Assembly (NCBI GenBank): GCA_023374025.1
Contig: SIJG01000005.1
Coordinates: 1,348,782 to 1,412,781, forward strand
Source: Heterodera schachtii
Lineage: Eukaryota > Nematoda > Chromadorea > Rhabditida > Heteroderidae
Direction of reading: 5' to 3'
DNA length: 64,000 bases
Shown here: in pieces, positions 46,641-56,799 of the stretch
Layout of the letters: every line of letters begins with the position of its first letter
Position numbering within the stretch: position 1 is the stretch's first letter
Notes under the pieces: generated by a model
What the model was told of the DNA's origin: nothing
Seen by the model: only the letters and a program-made list of their open reading frames with translations
Database searches by the model: none
Translations under genes and position numbers: made by a program

Positions 46641-47395
46641 GCTTCTGCCAGAATAACTAGCCCTATTCTGTTGGCATTTGTCGCAATTTGCGCTTTCTTT
46701 GGAAATGTGGGAGCGTCTGATACGGTAAAACCAATGATTTGTTTGCCTGATGCACCCACAACATTTTGGACACTTTCCATTGATCCAATTTGCCCAAATT
46801 GGGCCCCGATAGAAATTCCCATTACATTTAAGCTACATGTTTACCGCCCAAACACCGTACAGTATAAAACTGAGGCAACCGCTTGTAGTTGTATTAAAAG
46901 CGAGATTACACGGAAAAAGGGATTTTTCGGAGGGCTGTACGCGAAAATTAACACCAAAACAATCGAGATATCTACGGCCATTTGCGAAAAGATGAAGGAT
47001 GGCACGGAATCGCCCGCAGGCAATTTAGAAAATTTAAATGGGACACTGAAAGCGACAAATAATTCGCTAGAAATTGGGTGGGGAACATGGCCAATGAACT
47101 TATTTTGGCGAACAGAAGAGGTCACAAATTGTTATGTTTACAAAACGGTTGTCTTTACGCGGCACGGAATGGAAGGATTAAACACACCGTTGGAAGAGTG
47201 TCCAAATTGTCTTTATAAAACGGGTGCCTGCAAATGTATAAGAAGCAGCTTAATTTGGGAACCCGAGCCGACACAGCAATGTTCATTTATTTGGCTCGCA
47301 AATTGGATTGGTGAATATTCGAGTTTAATTTGGACATCAGAAGCAGCCGATTTTGCCTTATCATTCGAAAACATTTGTAGAACATAAAAGGTAAC

Positions 47396-47466
47396 TCGCC
47401 CGGTGGGACTCGAACCCACGACCCCAGCAATCCGTGCCGTGCTCTAACCAACTGAGCTACGGGCGC
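47396..47466 (-). tRNA. tRNA-like gene 1 (Ile-like body, abnormal anticodon arm)
   Basis: 71 nt. The acceptor stem pairs 6 of 7 (GCGCCCG with CGGGCGA). The D arm is canonical (GCTC AGTTGGTTA GAGC) and contains the A box TAGCTCAGTTGG. The T arm is GTGGG TTCGAGT CCCAC, with a perfect B box GGTTCGAGTCC. The anticodon arm (CGGCACGGATTGCTGGG) is two bases short and cannot form a 5-bp stem with a 7-nt loop. The body resembles tRNA-Ile of the CGGCA...TGCCG type; that is a recollection of the family, not a search. A T4 run follows as a possible Pol III stop. Confidence 0.6.
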
Positions 47467-47671
47467 CTCTTTTAGCGGTTCTCTCAGGTCCTTTATCCCA
47501 CTTTCTCCCACACTCCGTTCCTTCTGGCATCACATTCCGCCTCCCTCGGAAGACCGCTCCCTCGGGCTTTCCTTGGCCCTTCACCGACGGACTTGGACAC
47601 TCCTTGGTCCAGTGGTCCCGGCAGTGTGGAGGGGATCCCCCAGGAGCGCCATGTAGAACATAAAAGGTAAC

Positions 47672-47742
47672 TCGCCCGGTGGAACTCGAACCCACGACCC
47701 CAGCAATCCGTGCCGTGCTCTAACCAACTGAGCTACGGGCGC
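47672..47742 (-). tRNA. tRNA-like gene 2
   Basis: Same as the first unit except one base in the T stem/B box (GGTTCGAGTTCC), which weakens both the stem and the B box. Same defective anticodon arm. Confidence 0.55.
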
Positions 47743-47947
47743 CTCTTTTAGCGGTTCTCTCAGGTCCTTTATCCCACTTTCTCCCACACTCCGTTCCTTC
47801 TGGCATCACATTCCGCCTCCCTCGGAAGACCGCTCCCTCGGGCTTTCCTTGGCCCTTCACCGACGGACTTGGACACTCCTTGGTCCAGTGGTCCCGGCAG
47901 TGTGGAGGGGATCCCCCAGGAGCGCCATGTAGAACATAAAAGGTAAC

Positions 47948-48018
47948 TCGCCCGGTGGGACTCGAACCCACGACCCCAGCAATCCGTGCCGTGCTCTAAC
48001 CAACTGAGCTACGGGCGC
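47948..48018 (-). tRNA. tRNA-like gene 3
   Basis: Identical to gene 1 over the tRNA body; its 5' flank differs by one base (GTGGCGCCCG instead of GAGGCGCCCG). This unit is cut short about 70 bp beyond the tRNA, where env sequence resumes. Confidence 0.6.
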
Positions 48019-49386
48019 CACTTTTAGCGGTTCTCTCAGGTCCTTTATCCCACTTTCTCCCATACTCCGTTCCTTCTGGCATCACACATTTCATCACACA
48101 GCCAACCCGAGTGCTATCCCCACCCCGGAGAGTTAATTGTGTCCGATCAGTCGTTTGCTGTACAAGCATGGGAATACAGAGAAATGATCGAAAAAGCAAC
48201 GGAACAAGAGGTGTTAAGAAGAAATAAAAGAGAAATGGTAGAAATTGGCCCAGTTTACTCTTCCCAGCTTGCAGCTCAATTAACGGCTTTAAGTGCTAAA
48301 ATGGCACAAACGACCCAAAGGCTTTTTACGCAGACAATTAGAAAAATATGCACTACCATACAGATAATGGCCGATCAAGTGCAAAGAATGGCAATTTCGA
48401 ATCCAACGCTTTTGGCACGGTTTTTATTGGGTAATCCGTTTTTGTCTGCCCAACTGATAACTGATAAAATGCTGGAGATTAAACCATGTTTCCCTGTCTA
48501 TGAAGGGGATATGCATTTTAATTGGCAGAAAGGGCACTGTTTTGAGTTTCTCCCAGTTATTTTTCACATATACAAGGAGAAAAAGCACGGCTTTATTGAC
48601 CCGATTACAATGATAATACACCCAAACTCAAGAGAAATCGAATGTGACAAGGGCAGATTTATTTATTTGAAAATTTGGGGCTTATTAATACAGTATGACC
48701 AAAAAACCAGAGACGTTAAGCAAATCCCCGACGAGGGTTTGCGTGAATTAGCCCGTAATGCCAAAATTGACGCACCCGAAATCCATCTTCCGACGTTCAA
48801 AAATAAAGTGGTCTCAAATTTTACTGAAATTTATTCCCCAGAGAATTTCCGGGACACAATTGAAGGGGCTAAAATTATACATGAAATTACCCGTTTGACG
48901 AAATTAGACGCATGGCAAAACCCTAATGAGCATACAGACAGAGTAACTGGTGGAATTGTTGCAAATGGATTATTTTCATTTCTAAGAGGAGGCATTTTAA
49001 GTCTGAATCAGGTTTGGGTATTTTCATGCTGCTGTTACGTGACATTTATTGCTCTAACGCATTTTTTACTCCCTCTATCTTTTCTGAAAATTCTAAAATA
49101 CCTCAACATTGGGAGACTAATTGTGCGATTTGCTAAATTCGTTTTTAATCGTCCAAGGCGAGGAAAAAATGGCCAAAAGCAAATTAAAGGCACGAGGGAA
49201 GAAATGATTAAAGCCCATTTAAACGTGCCGACAACCGCTAATGTTCCAAAAATTTTGGTGAAGGAACAACGATTTCAGCGGTCAAAATCAGTACCAAAAA
49301 ATGCTTTGCCAAAAACAGTACCGTTAACTCAAAGATGGCCATCCCCAATTCTGACTAACAAAAGTGAAAATGCGAAGACAAAGTGA

Positions 49387-49698
49387 AAAAATAAGCACAC
49401 GCCAAAAGACAGCAAAAATTGGGGAAGAGCCATTCGTGTTCGAGCTAAAGTGAATAATAAAATAGTCACAGTTTTATTGGACACTGGTGCACATGTGTCT
49501 TTATGCTGCATGGAAGTTGCACGAAAATTGGGAATAACAAAATTATACCCCACAGAAGTTGTTGGAGTCGTAGGAATTGGCGAAAAAATGGTACCCATAA
49601 TTGGACAATGTGAAATTGTGTTGGAATTGGCAGGCTATACCACGGTCACTGTCCTTTCGATCATTGAAAAAGAGATCGGAAGAGGCTCATATACTTAA
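49387..49698 (+). pseudogene. retroelement aspartic protease
   Basis: Lies in the same frame as the env part, separated only by its TGA codon. Motif TVLLDTGAHVSLC holds the catalytic Asp of a retropepsin, followed by VVGIGEKMVPIIGQCEI. The frame ends at 49698; the sequence continues (LGRN-like, about 49690-49900) in another frame, so a frameshift separates it from reverse transcriptase. Confidence 0.75.
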
Positions 49699-49932
49699 TT
49701 CTCGGAAGAAATTCGTTTAGAAAATTGCCTCTTTTGTTGGATTTGGAAGAAGGATTTTTAGTAAGAAAAAGTGACCAAGGAATGATAATGTGCAATAGTA
49801 CTGAAAAAGTGGTTAGAAATGAACAGTTTGACAAATTTTTCGAGAAAACCGAGTTAAATGACCCTGTCGCAATAACAGAGATTAAAATGCCTAGAAAAGA
49901 ATGAAAAGGTTTTTTCACGTAATGAATACGAT

Positions 49933-51303
49933 TTGGGTACATGTCACGTTACCGCGCCAACCCTATTAACAACAAGCGAGGTACCGGCGAGAGCAAAGCC
50001 CTATCCTGTTCCTGAGAAATATGAGCAGGAACTAAAAGCCCATATTGAGAAAATGCTTGAAGTGGGAGTAATAAAAGAGAGTTGTACGCCGTGGGTTCAC
50101 AATATTGTCTTAGTAAAGAAAGCAAACGGACAGCTCCGACCTTGTGTTGACTTTCGGCCAGTGAACAAAGTGACGATTGTGGATCCGTATCCATTGCCGA
50201 GAATGGACAAAGTCATTTATAAAGTGGCCGGCAAAAAATGGTATTCGACTTTGGACTTATCTTCTGGTTTTTGGCAAATTCCGCTGGACGCGGAGAGCTC
50301 GTATAAGTGTGGAATAATTACCCCGTGGGGCCTATACCAAATGCTAAAGTTGCCCTTTGGACTCCGAAATGCCCCAAGCATTCAGCGTACAATGGATAAA
50401 ATTTTGGAGGGCTTAGAAAATGTTACGGTATATATCGACGATATTTTGGTACACACTAACACTTTAAATGAACCAAATTTTGCTTCAATTGCATTTCCGT
50501 TAAATCGGTTAACCAGAGACGGACAAGAAAAAATCGAATGGGGTGAAGCCGAAGAATTAGCAATCCGAGAATTGAAAAGCAATTTATTAAAATCGCCGTG
50601 CTTGCGCGCACCGGATTATAAATTAGCATTTTATCTTTTTACTGATGCTTCGGCAATTGCTTACGGTGCAGCGCTAATGCAGTCAGCCAATGGGGTCGAA
50701 ATGCATGCAGTTGCTTTTTGGTCCCGGACTCTTTCGGCCACCGAGAGTAAATTACCACCTACCCATGGTGAGCTGGCAGCAATTGTAAACGCAATCCAAC
50801 ATTTCCGACCGATTTTATATGGGGCAGAGTTAATTGTTCTCAGTGATCACCGTCCCTTAACTTTCCTATTTCAAAAAGCTAGTGTTAATCCCAAATTAAA
50901 TCGATGGCTTATGGCACTCCAGGAATTCGAGCCAAAAGTGATTTATTTGGAGGGTCGCGCAAATAAAGTCGCTGATGCACTGTCGAGAGTGCCAATTACA
51001 TGGGATTGTGTTGAGTTACAGTTAAAAGAAGTACCGTACTTATTAGCCCTAGAGGAAGGAGACCTTGACAGAGTAAAGTTCGAAAAAGAAACAAAAAACG
51101 ACCCGGTTCTTGCCAAAGTAATGATGAAAATTAAAGAAAATTGGGCAGAACCAATCGGAGATGAGCTTAAAGCATTTTATCAAAATCGGGACAGCCTTTA
51201 TTTAGAGGGAAATATAATTAGAAAATATCCGCAAGGCCAAATTATTGTCCCAGAAACTCTTAAAATTCATGTGTTAAAAATCATTCATAAAGCTCATTTT
51301 TGA
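49933..51303 (+). pseudogene. reverse transcriptase-RNase H, internal deletion
   Basis: 456 codons. RT motifs in order: GVIKESCTPWVHNIVLVKK, LRPCVDFRPVNK, YSTLDLSSGFWQIPL, LPFGLRNAPSIQRTMDKIL and the active-site YIDDILVHT. RNase H follows: FTDASAIAYGAAL, FWSRTLSATE, THGELAAIV, SDHRPL, ANKVADALSRV. Between YIDDILVHTNTLNE and the usual PL-x-x-L segment (IAFPLNRLTRDG), the roughly 80-90 residues of palm end, thumb and connection found in Ty3-type enzymes are missing, with the frame kept. It ends with the start of the integrase zinc-binding region and a TGA at 51301. Such an enzyme is not expected to work. Confidence 0.85.
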
Positions 51304-52214
51304 ATTGTAAGAAGTAAAGCTAAGGCACGCAGACATGTGTGGTGGCCAAGAATTTCAGAAGAAGTGGAAGAATTTGTAAATGAGTGTGCGATATGCCAGA
51401 GAAATGCACCCGCCCCTCCTCGCGCACAGCCAAATTACAAATGGCCGGAGGCAATGCTTCCCTTCGAGCGAGTGCATGTCGATTTGGCAGGGCCAATATG
51501 GGGAACAAATTTTTTGGTGATGGTTGACGCATACTCCAAATTCCCCTTTGTGTTTCAAATAAAAAGCACAAATACAAAAACACTCATTTGGTCATTCAGG
51601 GAAATTTTTGCAATTTTTGGGTCGCCCCGAACTTTGGTTTCTGACAATGGCCTTAGTTTATATCGGCAGAATTAGAAGAATTTTTGGTGAATGAAGGTGT
51701 AAAGCACATTACGTCGCCGGCTTACCACCCGCAGAGTAATGGTGAGGCGGAAAGATTCGTCCGAACATTTAAGGAAATCATGCAAAAATTGTTGGATGAA
51801 GGAAAGCCCATTAAACTCGCACAATTCATCTTTGTGCAGGAGTACCGCTCGTCCCCTTGCCCAACATTAGAAGGCGAAAGCCCAGTCCAAAAATTTTTAA
51901 AAAGGGAGATAAGGACAGAAACGGACAAAATAAAAATAAAAAGTTTGCAAACAGAAAAAGAGCCTTTGTCGGAAATTCCTCACGAAAATGTGCCGTCGGC
52001 AAATGAACAAAGAAATAAAAGAGTGCGACAGAGTGAACAACTTAATCCCGGGGATTCAGTTTGGGTACGCGACCATCCCACAAAGAAATGGGCACCAGGC
52101 GTTCTGCTTGACCCAATCGGAGAACGAATGTGGAGAGTTGAATTAGAGGGGGGCGGAGAAAAGTTCGCACATGAGGACCAAATAAAAGGGCGACGAATTG
52201 CGGTTCGCCATTAG
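51304..52214 (+). pseudogene. integrase (nonsense codon and frameshift)
   Basis: The zinc-binding domain spans the stop at 51301-51303 (HKAHF before it; RRHVWWPRISEEVEEF and CAICQ after it). The catalytic core gives HVDLAGPIWGTNFLVMVDAY (first Asp) and LVSDNG (second Asp). A frameshift near 51660-51680 follows, then SPAYHPQSNGEAERFVRTFK (catalytic Glu) in the frame 51684-52214, and a C-terminal region with GDSVWVRD and WRVELEGG. This is a D,D-35-E retroviral integrase of Ty3 type. Confidence 0.8.
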
Positions 52215-52410
52215 TTGGGAGTGTCACTGGATGGGGCCAAAATGCCCAGAATTAATGCACATAATTTTTTTTTTACATTTCCTGCTTAATTTGTAATGTT
52301 TTTTGTTTTTTTCTTTAACCTTTTTTCATTTATTGTCCAAATTTTCAAATTTTTCCCAGAAATTTCATCTGTTTTTCACCTATTTGTCAACCCAAAAAAA
52401 AATTTTACAA

Positions 52411-53052
52411 ATGTCGGCCGTGCCATTGGACACCATTTTCGGCGAGATGGGAGCAGAGAAAGAAAACGCCAACAACACCAAGCCACGCTCGTCGACGAAA
52501 AAAGTCCCGGCGGCAACTTTGCCGGAGGTGCAAATTGAGCATCGTTTGACCCGTGAAATGGTCAAAGAGATGATCACCGAAGCGATCAAAGGACTGAAAG
52601 CGGAAATAACCCCAAAAATGGGAGACATCGCTCAAAGCGTTGTGCGAATTGCAGATGCATTGGAGGAGGCGGAAGCACGCGGATGCTTCGAGAGAATGTC
52701 TTTGGATGAGAAGGAAGGGCCGGTGATTGGAACTGAAGGGCAAAAGGAGGAATCTGAAGTCCCTGGTAGTGAGGTGAAAAATGGGGAAGGCCAGGGAGCC
52801 ATTGAACGTGACCCCACGCAGGGAGGCCAAAAAGCTGAGCACCAACCAAATGTCTCTGATTGCCATGCCCCGCGGACGAAAATTCTATCGCGGAGGTCAC
52901 CGAGGAGGGACACACAAAAATTGGAGCCGAGGCGGTGGTTTTCAGCAATTTTCCCACAGCTTCGTATATTGTTCATGCGCTTCTTTTACTATTTCCAACT
53001 TTTGCTGATTAGTATAAAATGTCATGAATTCCTTGTTAAACATTATGAATAA
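52411..53052 (+). CDS. extra ORF 3' of integrase, possible RGG-box protein
   Basis: The start at 52411 (MSAVPLDTIFGEMGAEKEN) follows a pyrimidine-rich leader. The protein has a helical, Glu/Lys-rich middle (MVKEMITEAIKGLKAEITPK) and an acidic Gly-rich linker. At about 52866-52950 the overlapping frame reads RGRKFYRGGHRGGTHKNW and SRGGGF, an RGG-box-like RNA-binding tail, so the real C-terminus may lie in that frame after a frameshift. It could be an accessory gene of the retroelement, the start of another element's gag, or a captured host gene. No homologue is recognised. Confidence 0.4.
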   Translation: MSAVPLDTIFGEMGAEKENANNTKPRSSTKKVPAATLPEVQIEHRLTREMVKEMITEAIKGLKAEITPKMGDIAQSVVRIADALEEAEARGCFERMSLDEKEGPVIGTEGQKEESEVPGSEVKNGEGQGAIERDPTQGGQKAEHQPNVSDCHAPRTKILSRRSPRRDTQKLEPRRWFSAIFPQLRILFMRFFYYFQLLLISIKCHEFLVKHYE

Positions 53053-53540
53053 TCAAAAAATGAAAATTTAATATTTTAATTATAAAAAAAAAGAAATTAC
53101 TTTGAGTTGAACCGACCAACATAGCTATTTGTTGTGTGCGTTTTGAAAATTCATTCTCATTTAGAAATTTTATCTAAAATTAAAAATTATTTTTAGCTTA
53201 ATTAATTAATAAACAGACTCCCGATTTTTAGGTCATGAACCGAGTTACGAAAAGCCAACTTGTAATTTTTGCAAGATATTTAACATTTAAAATCCGGATA
53301 ATAAAATTAATTACTTTGCTTTTTAATCTGTCCCCATTTCCCCGTTCGAATAAGTCCCGGTACACAGCTTTAACACTTCCATTGCTGAGCTTAGTAGGAG
53401 TTCGCCCTGATCCACTGTAAAATATGGCTTGTCTAGAAGCAATTTCAAAGAAATTTCTGAAATTTCAAAACAAATCCAAATTTTATTTTCTTAAAATTAC
53501 TGTTAGGACCCGCTTTAATTGGTTCTTTCCTTTGAAAATA
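53020..53540. repeat. direct repeat flanking the retroelement (partner 43810-44320)
   Basis: Clear similarity in the same orientation over about 500 bp, for example AAGAAATTACTTTGAGTT, TCATGAACCGAGTTAC and CCCGGTACACAGCTTTAA. The two copies have diverged. They are parts of two members of the family-2 gene, so ordinary gene duplication explains them, although they sit on either side of the retroelement. Confidence 0.8.
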
Positions 53541-53864
53541 TTTCAGCAATTCATCCGCTGCAAATGCCATCTTTTTCCATTGTTCACAATTTGCTTTTAG
53601 TAATTTTATCTTTTCTTTATCACAATTCCATTCTTTCATCATCTTTTCACGCCAAAATAATGTTTTGCCAACTGCCATTGCTTTTTCCATGTCTTTATCC
53701 TCCTCCGTTTTGTCAAATTCGAACAGTGTATCTTTGGGCTGATCAGTGCCGTTTTCTTTTTCCACCATTGGCCCTTTCATCTTTTTTTCCATTCCATCCC
53801 CAATTATAAAATTTTGAAAGATAAATAGGAGAATGTACAGTTGCGTGAATTGATTTTGAAGCAT
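53315..53864 (-). pseudogene. secreted family 2, copy B (frameshift in exon 2)
   Basis: Exon 1 53864-53501 (364 nt) is open: signal peptide MLQNQFTQLYILLFIFQNFI, then a charged mature part with KAMAVGKTLFWREKMMKEW and MAFAADELLKYF, homologous to copy A (KAIQFGKTFFCRNM; KALAADEFIKSL). Exon 2 (ending 53315) has QGELLLSSAMEV but lacks one base compared with copies A and C just after it, so the frame shifts before the VYRDLF motif. Exon 3 and the C-terminal exon are not found downstream, where the retroelement lies. A truncated secreted peptide may still be made. Function unknown. Confidence 0.65.
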
Positions 53865-53879
53865 TCTATAAAATTTAAA

Positions 53880-55079
53880 AAAATAGTATTAAATGAATGC
53901 CATTTCTGAGAATCTGTTGGGTATTTATGCGCATTGGCAAACATAATTAAAAGGGCATTAGCGAATAGGCATGACATTTCACGAAGAGAATTTTCTATTG
54001 CCTTAATAAAATTGGCATTTATGGAGTCAGAAAATCAATCTTTATTGAAAGAAAGCAAAGCATTGGGATTTTGGCAATTAATATTGGCTTGGCATTGCGT
54101 GAAAATAATAAAAAATGTAATTGATGAAATGAATCTGTGCAATTCGAAGTTGCTTATTCGCTAGATCATTAGCCGATAATTGATCAAAAGGCAAAAAAAA
54201 GCCCAAAAAGCGTCAAATGGATATTTTTGAGAATCTGCTAATAAAATTTTGAATTAAATTTTATAGTTTTTCGAGTCAAAATATAAATTTGAATGCTGTC
54301 TTCATAAATTTAACTTTACCGGGATTCCCTGCTCAGGGTTTTTGGTAAACACGGGGATTTGGAATCCCGGCAAAATGGGACATTTTTTCCGTTCGTCCCG
54401 ATTCCTTTTTCTATCGTAGGTCATGGTCCCCCATTCATTTTGGCCAGGACTAATAGAACAAAATTTACACAATAGAATCGCAATTTTGAGAATAGAGATG
54501 GATAGGAAATGATCAACTTTCTTGTCATTTTTTTACTGAATTTCAAATTTATTTATTTATTTCAAATGCCGAAATCATCATTGGATTTCGAAGTTCTCTG
54601 TTGGAACTTTTATTTTACCTATTTTACCCCATAAACCTCAAAATGTTTTGATTTGCAATTGTGCGTGGGAAAATAATAAATAATCAGAGAATATTTTTTC
54701 CAATTTTGAACACATATTTTTCTCATTTATGTGCCTATTTTTTTGATTTTGGAAAAAAACTTAAAAAATAAAAGCAAAATACATCCTTAAGAAAGACCCG
54801 AAAAAAATTCAGAAAATACTCCCCTAAGAATAATGCCTATTTTTCGAATTTTTTTCTGCCTTTTTAGGTGCTTATTTCGCGATTTTTTGTGCCTAAAAAA
54901 CGAAGCCCCAATTATTTGTGTTGAATTTGATCTTCTTAAAAATAAATAATTTTTTTTTTGCTGCCATTGGAAAAAAAGAATTATTTATATATTCGTTTTT
55001 CAATTGAAAAAAGTGTGTGCTTTGAACAATAAAATATATCGAATTAACACATCCAATGAAAGAATTTGTAAGATAAAAT
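53880..55079. other. 5' flank of copy B and intergenic DNA
   Basis: 53930-54075 resembles the 5' flank of copy A (AAAGGGCATTAG, TGACATTTCA, TTTTCTATTGCCTTAATAAA at about 30600-30660). 54730-54910 holds GTGCCTATTT and CACCCCTAAGAAT dispersed-repeat units. No gene is supported. Confidence 0.5.
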
Positions 55080-55414
55080 TCAAATTGAATTCAGCAACAA
55101 ATTAGACAAGTCAATCAATTCGTCCAAAATTTCTTTGCGGATCATCGGCATCAACTTGTCAAGATTTGCTTTGAAAAAGGCACGCAAGTTGTCCACATCC
55201 AAATGCAAAATGAAATTCTAAAAAAATTTAATTTAAAAAATTCAAAAAAATGATAAAGGCACTTAAAATATTTTAAGCTGATATTTCTCGATCAGATTAA
55301 CGCGGTCGATCAACGGAATATCCGCACAATTGATCAAATGCGCTTCACTGCGCGACTTTACCCAGTCAATTTGGAAGAAGTTGGCCAATTTGAGCAGCGG
55401 GAGCACATTTTGTG
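55080..55414 (-). pseudogene. BTB family, orphan exons 6 and 7
   Basis: Exon 6 (55414-55263, 152 nt) and exon 7 (55217-55080, 138 nt) are open, with normal splice sites and family motifs (VLPLLKLANFFQIDW; LDVDNLRAFFKANLDKL). No exons 1-5 lie upstream, so this is a truncated copy. Confidence 0.75.
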
Positions 55415-56215
55415 CTAAAATTGCATAAATAAAATATTAAATATATTTTTTTGTAAATTAATATTAAAGCATCGAGTTTATTAGCCTATTTTTTACTCCG
55501 CTTATGTAACGAAAATTGTTGATTCGAATGATATATTTAATCAAAATTTTTAAATATTTCAAAAAACCTATTTTTAGTTAATTTTAATTTTTGGATAAAA
55601 AATTCCAAAAAATAATAATAATTTTTAGCCTAAAAATATGCAAAATTACAAATCCGATAAAATTGTTAGTCTATCGCAAAAATTTAATAATAATTAATGC
55701 GTTGGTTTTTTTGCATTACAAAACAGCTGAAGAGGGTCAATTTTGTAAAATTTTCAGAGAAAACCGAAATATACTGGTAAAGGATGGAAAAGATACAAAT
55801 TAAAAATGGTTCATTTTTTATTTATCACAAATTTTCGTCAATTTCGTACCAAAAATCAAAAAAGTATCGGCCGGCAGTTCAGAGAGGCGACCCCAGGAAA
55901 ATTATGAAATTTTATCCTGATTTTTAACAAATTTTTTCAGCAAAAAATGACTTTTTGTGTCAAATAATTTAAGTCGGCGAAGAACAAACATATGGCCAAA
56001 AGTACATCATAAACCAGGTTTTCAGTCATTTTTGGCCAAAATTTTTTGAACCTTAACTAAAATTTTTTGTAATAGAGGACACTTGGCGCTACGAAGGAAA
56101 GTACACAAAAAAGGGTGAAATTCGGAAAATTCGTTTTTTTGAAGCAAAAGGCACAGGAAAAGCGTTGATTTGTTGAGTCGTAAGTATCAGTTAAAAGTGA
56201 GTTGACAAAAAAGCA
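55415..56215. other. intergenic, no gene supported
   Basis: The 70-codon plus frame at 55591-55803 has no domain and AT-rich composition. Confidence 0.4.
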
Positions 56216-56790
56216 ATTTTGGCATCGTCCGTTCGTTCTTCAGTAATGGCGATAGTTGGGGCATGGCACCTCGGGGTGGAGGCACTGCATTGGGTGAAGC
56301 TGCCAATCGAAGGAGCGCAAAGTGCAACAGATGGTGAGGGGTGGCGGCGACCAAACCATTGCGCGTGCCTTGCTAAGACAGCAAATCTGTATGTGACTTT
56401 TGTACTCCATTTGCAGACCCTGAATCATTTCACTTCGAATTTTGTCTAAACCCGCTCTCTGATCTACCGTACCATTCTCCCTATGTGCCGCAGTTTCAGC
56501 ACCAATTACTGTACCTCCAAAGCCCTTCTCTGAACCCAAATTTTGAGCGTTTATAAATATTATTTGATGACTCGCCGGCGTGGAATGTGTCGTATCGAAG
56601 TTGAAGGACCAGCTTCCAATTCTGGTCGGTATGCTCTTTCGCGATTTTGAGTATTGTTGGCCACCGCATTGCACCCCAACTCTTTTTGCCACTGTTGTAT
56701 TTCTTCGGAGTCTAACTCACTATTGTCATCGCTTCGTCCCAATCCAGACTTGCAGACTTAAAAGCATCTTTATTGGTGCCTTTGGATAGT
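56216..56790 (-). pseudogene. unidentified coding-like remnant
   Basis: G+C is higher than in the flanks. Minus-strand frames at 56742-56560 (GRSDDNSELDSEEIQQWQKE; RAYRPELEAGPSTSIRHIPR) and 56692-56240 (SEKGFGGTVIGAETAAHREN; IRSEMIQGLQMEYKSHIQIC) have protein-like composition in two frames, as expected if one frame was shifted. It may be a retrotransposon gag remnant or a captured gene. No domain is recognised. Confidence 0.35.
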
Positions 56791-56799
56791 TATTTGCTT

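Larger units (their letters stand above)
47377..48085. mobile_element. 709-bp insertion of tandem 276-bp tRNA-like units
   Basis: About 2.6 direct copies of a 276-bp unit, flanked by ACATTT on both sides (47371-47376 and 48086-48091), consistent with a 6-bp target-site duplication. Each unit carries a tRNA-like gene on the minus strand and a GC-richer spacer unlike the retroelement. The units differ by only a few bases, so the tandem array is young. Confidence 0.85.
46645..49386 (+). pseudogene. envelope-like region, interrupted by insertion
   Basis: It follows the Gag zinc knuckle in the same frame. A hydrophobic signal-like segment (SPILLAFVAICAFFGNVGA) precedes a cysteine-rich chain with N-glycosylation motifs (NGT, NNS). 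The chain is cut at 47376 by a 709-bp insertion and resumes at 48086. The second part ends with a membrane segment (about 49010-49100, VFSCCCYVTFIALTHFLLPL) and a basic tail, closing with TGA at 49384-49386. Architecture (leader, Cys-rich ectodomain, single C-terminal membrane anchor) is that of a type I viral glycoprotein. I cannot assign a fusion class. The insertion introduces a stop, so no complete protein can be made. Confidence 0.65.
44321..52975 (+). mobile_element. degenerate Ty3/mdg4-type retroelement with internal env
   Basis: Order on the plus strand: putative 5' LTR (to about 44783), primer-binding site (44789-44808), gag (45018-46640), env-like region (46645-49386), protease (49387-49698), reverse transcriptase and RNase H (49933-51303), integrase (51304-52214), and an extra ORF (52411-52960). 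RT and RNase H motifs are of the Ty3/mdg4 (Metaviridae) kind. Several frameshifts and stops, a 709-bp insertion and an RT deletion show it is dead. I could not find a 3' LTR: the segment ending GTTGCCGGACACAACA near 44783 does not recur. Exact borders are therefore inferred from where flanking gene homology stops. Confidence 0.8.

Noticed and set aside
47213..48199. Minus-strand frames reading GRVTFYVL through the tRNA-like units
   Set aside because: They run across the tRNA-like bodies and repeat with the 276-bp unit; no protein-coding evidence.
43810..53540. The two 500-bp flanking direct repeats as LTRs of the retroelement
   Set aside because: They contain exon 2 and introns of the secreted family (a third copy at 29912-30117 lies far from the element), and the primer-binding site lies about 470 bp inside the left one.
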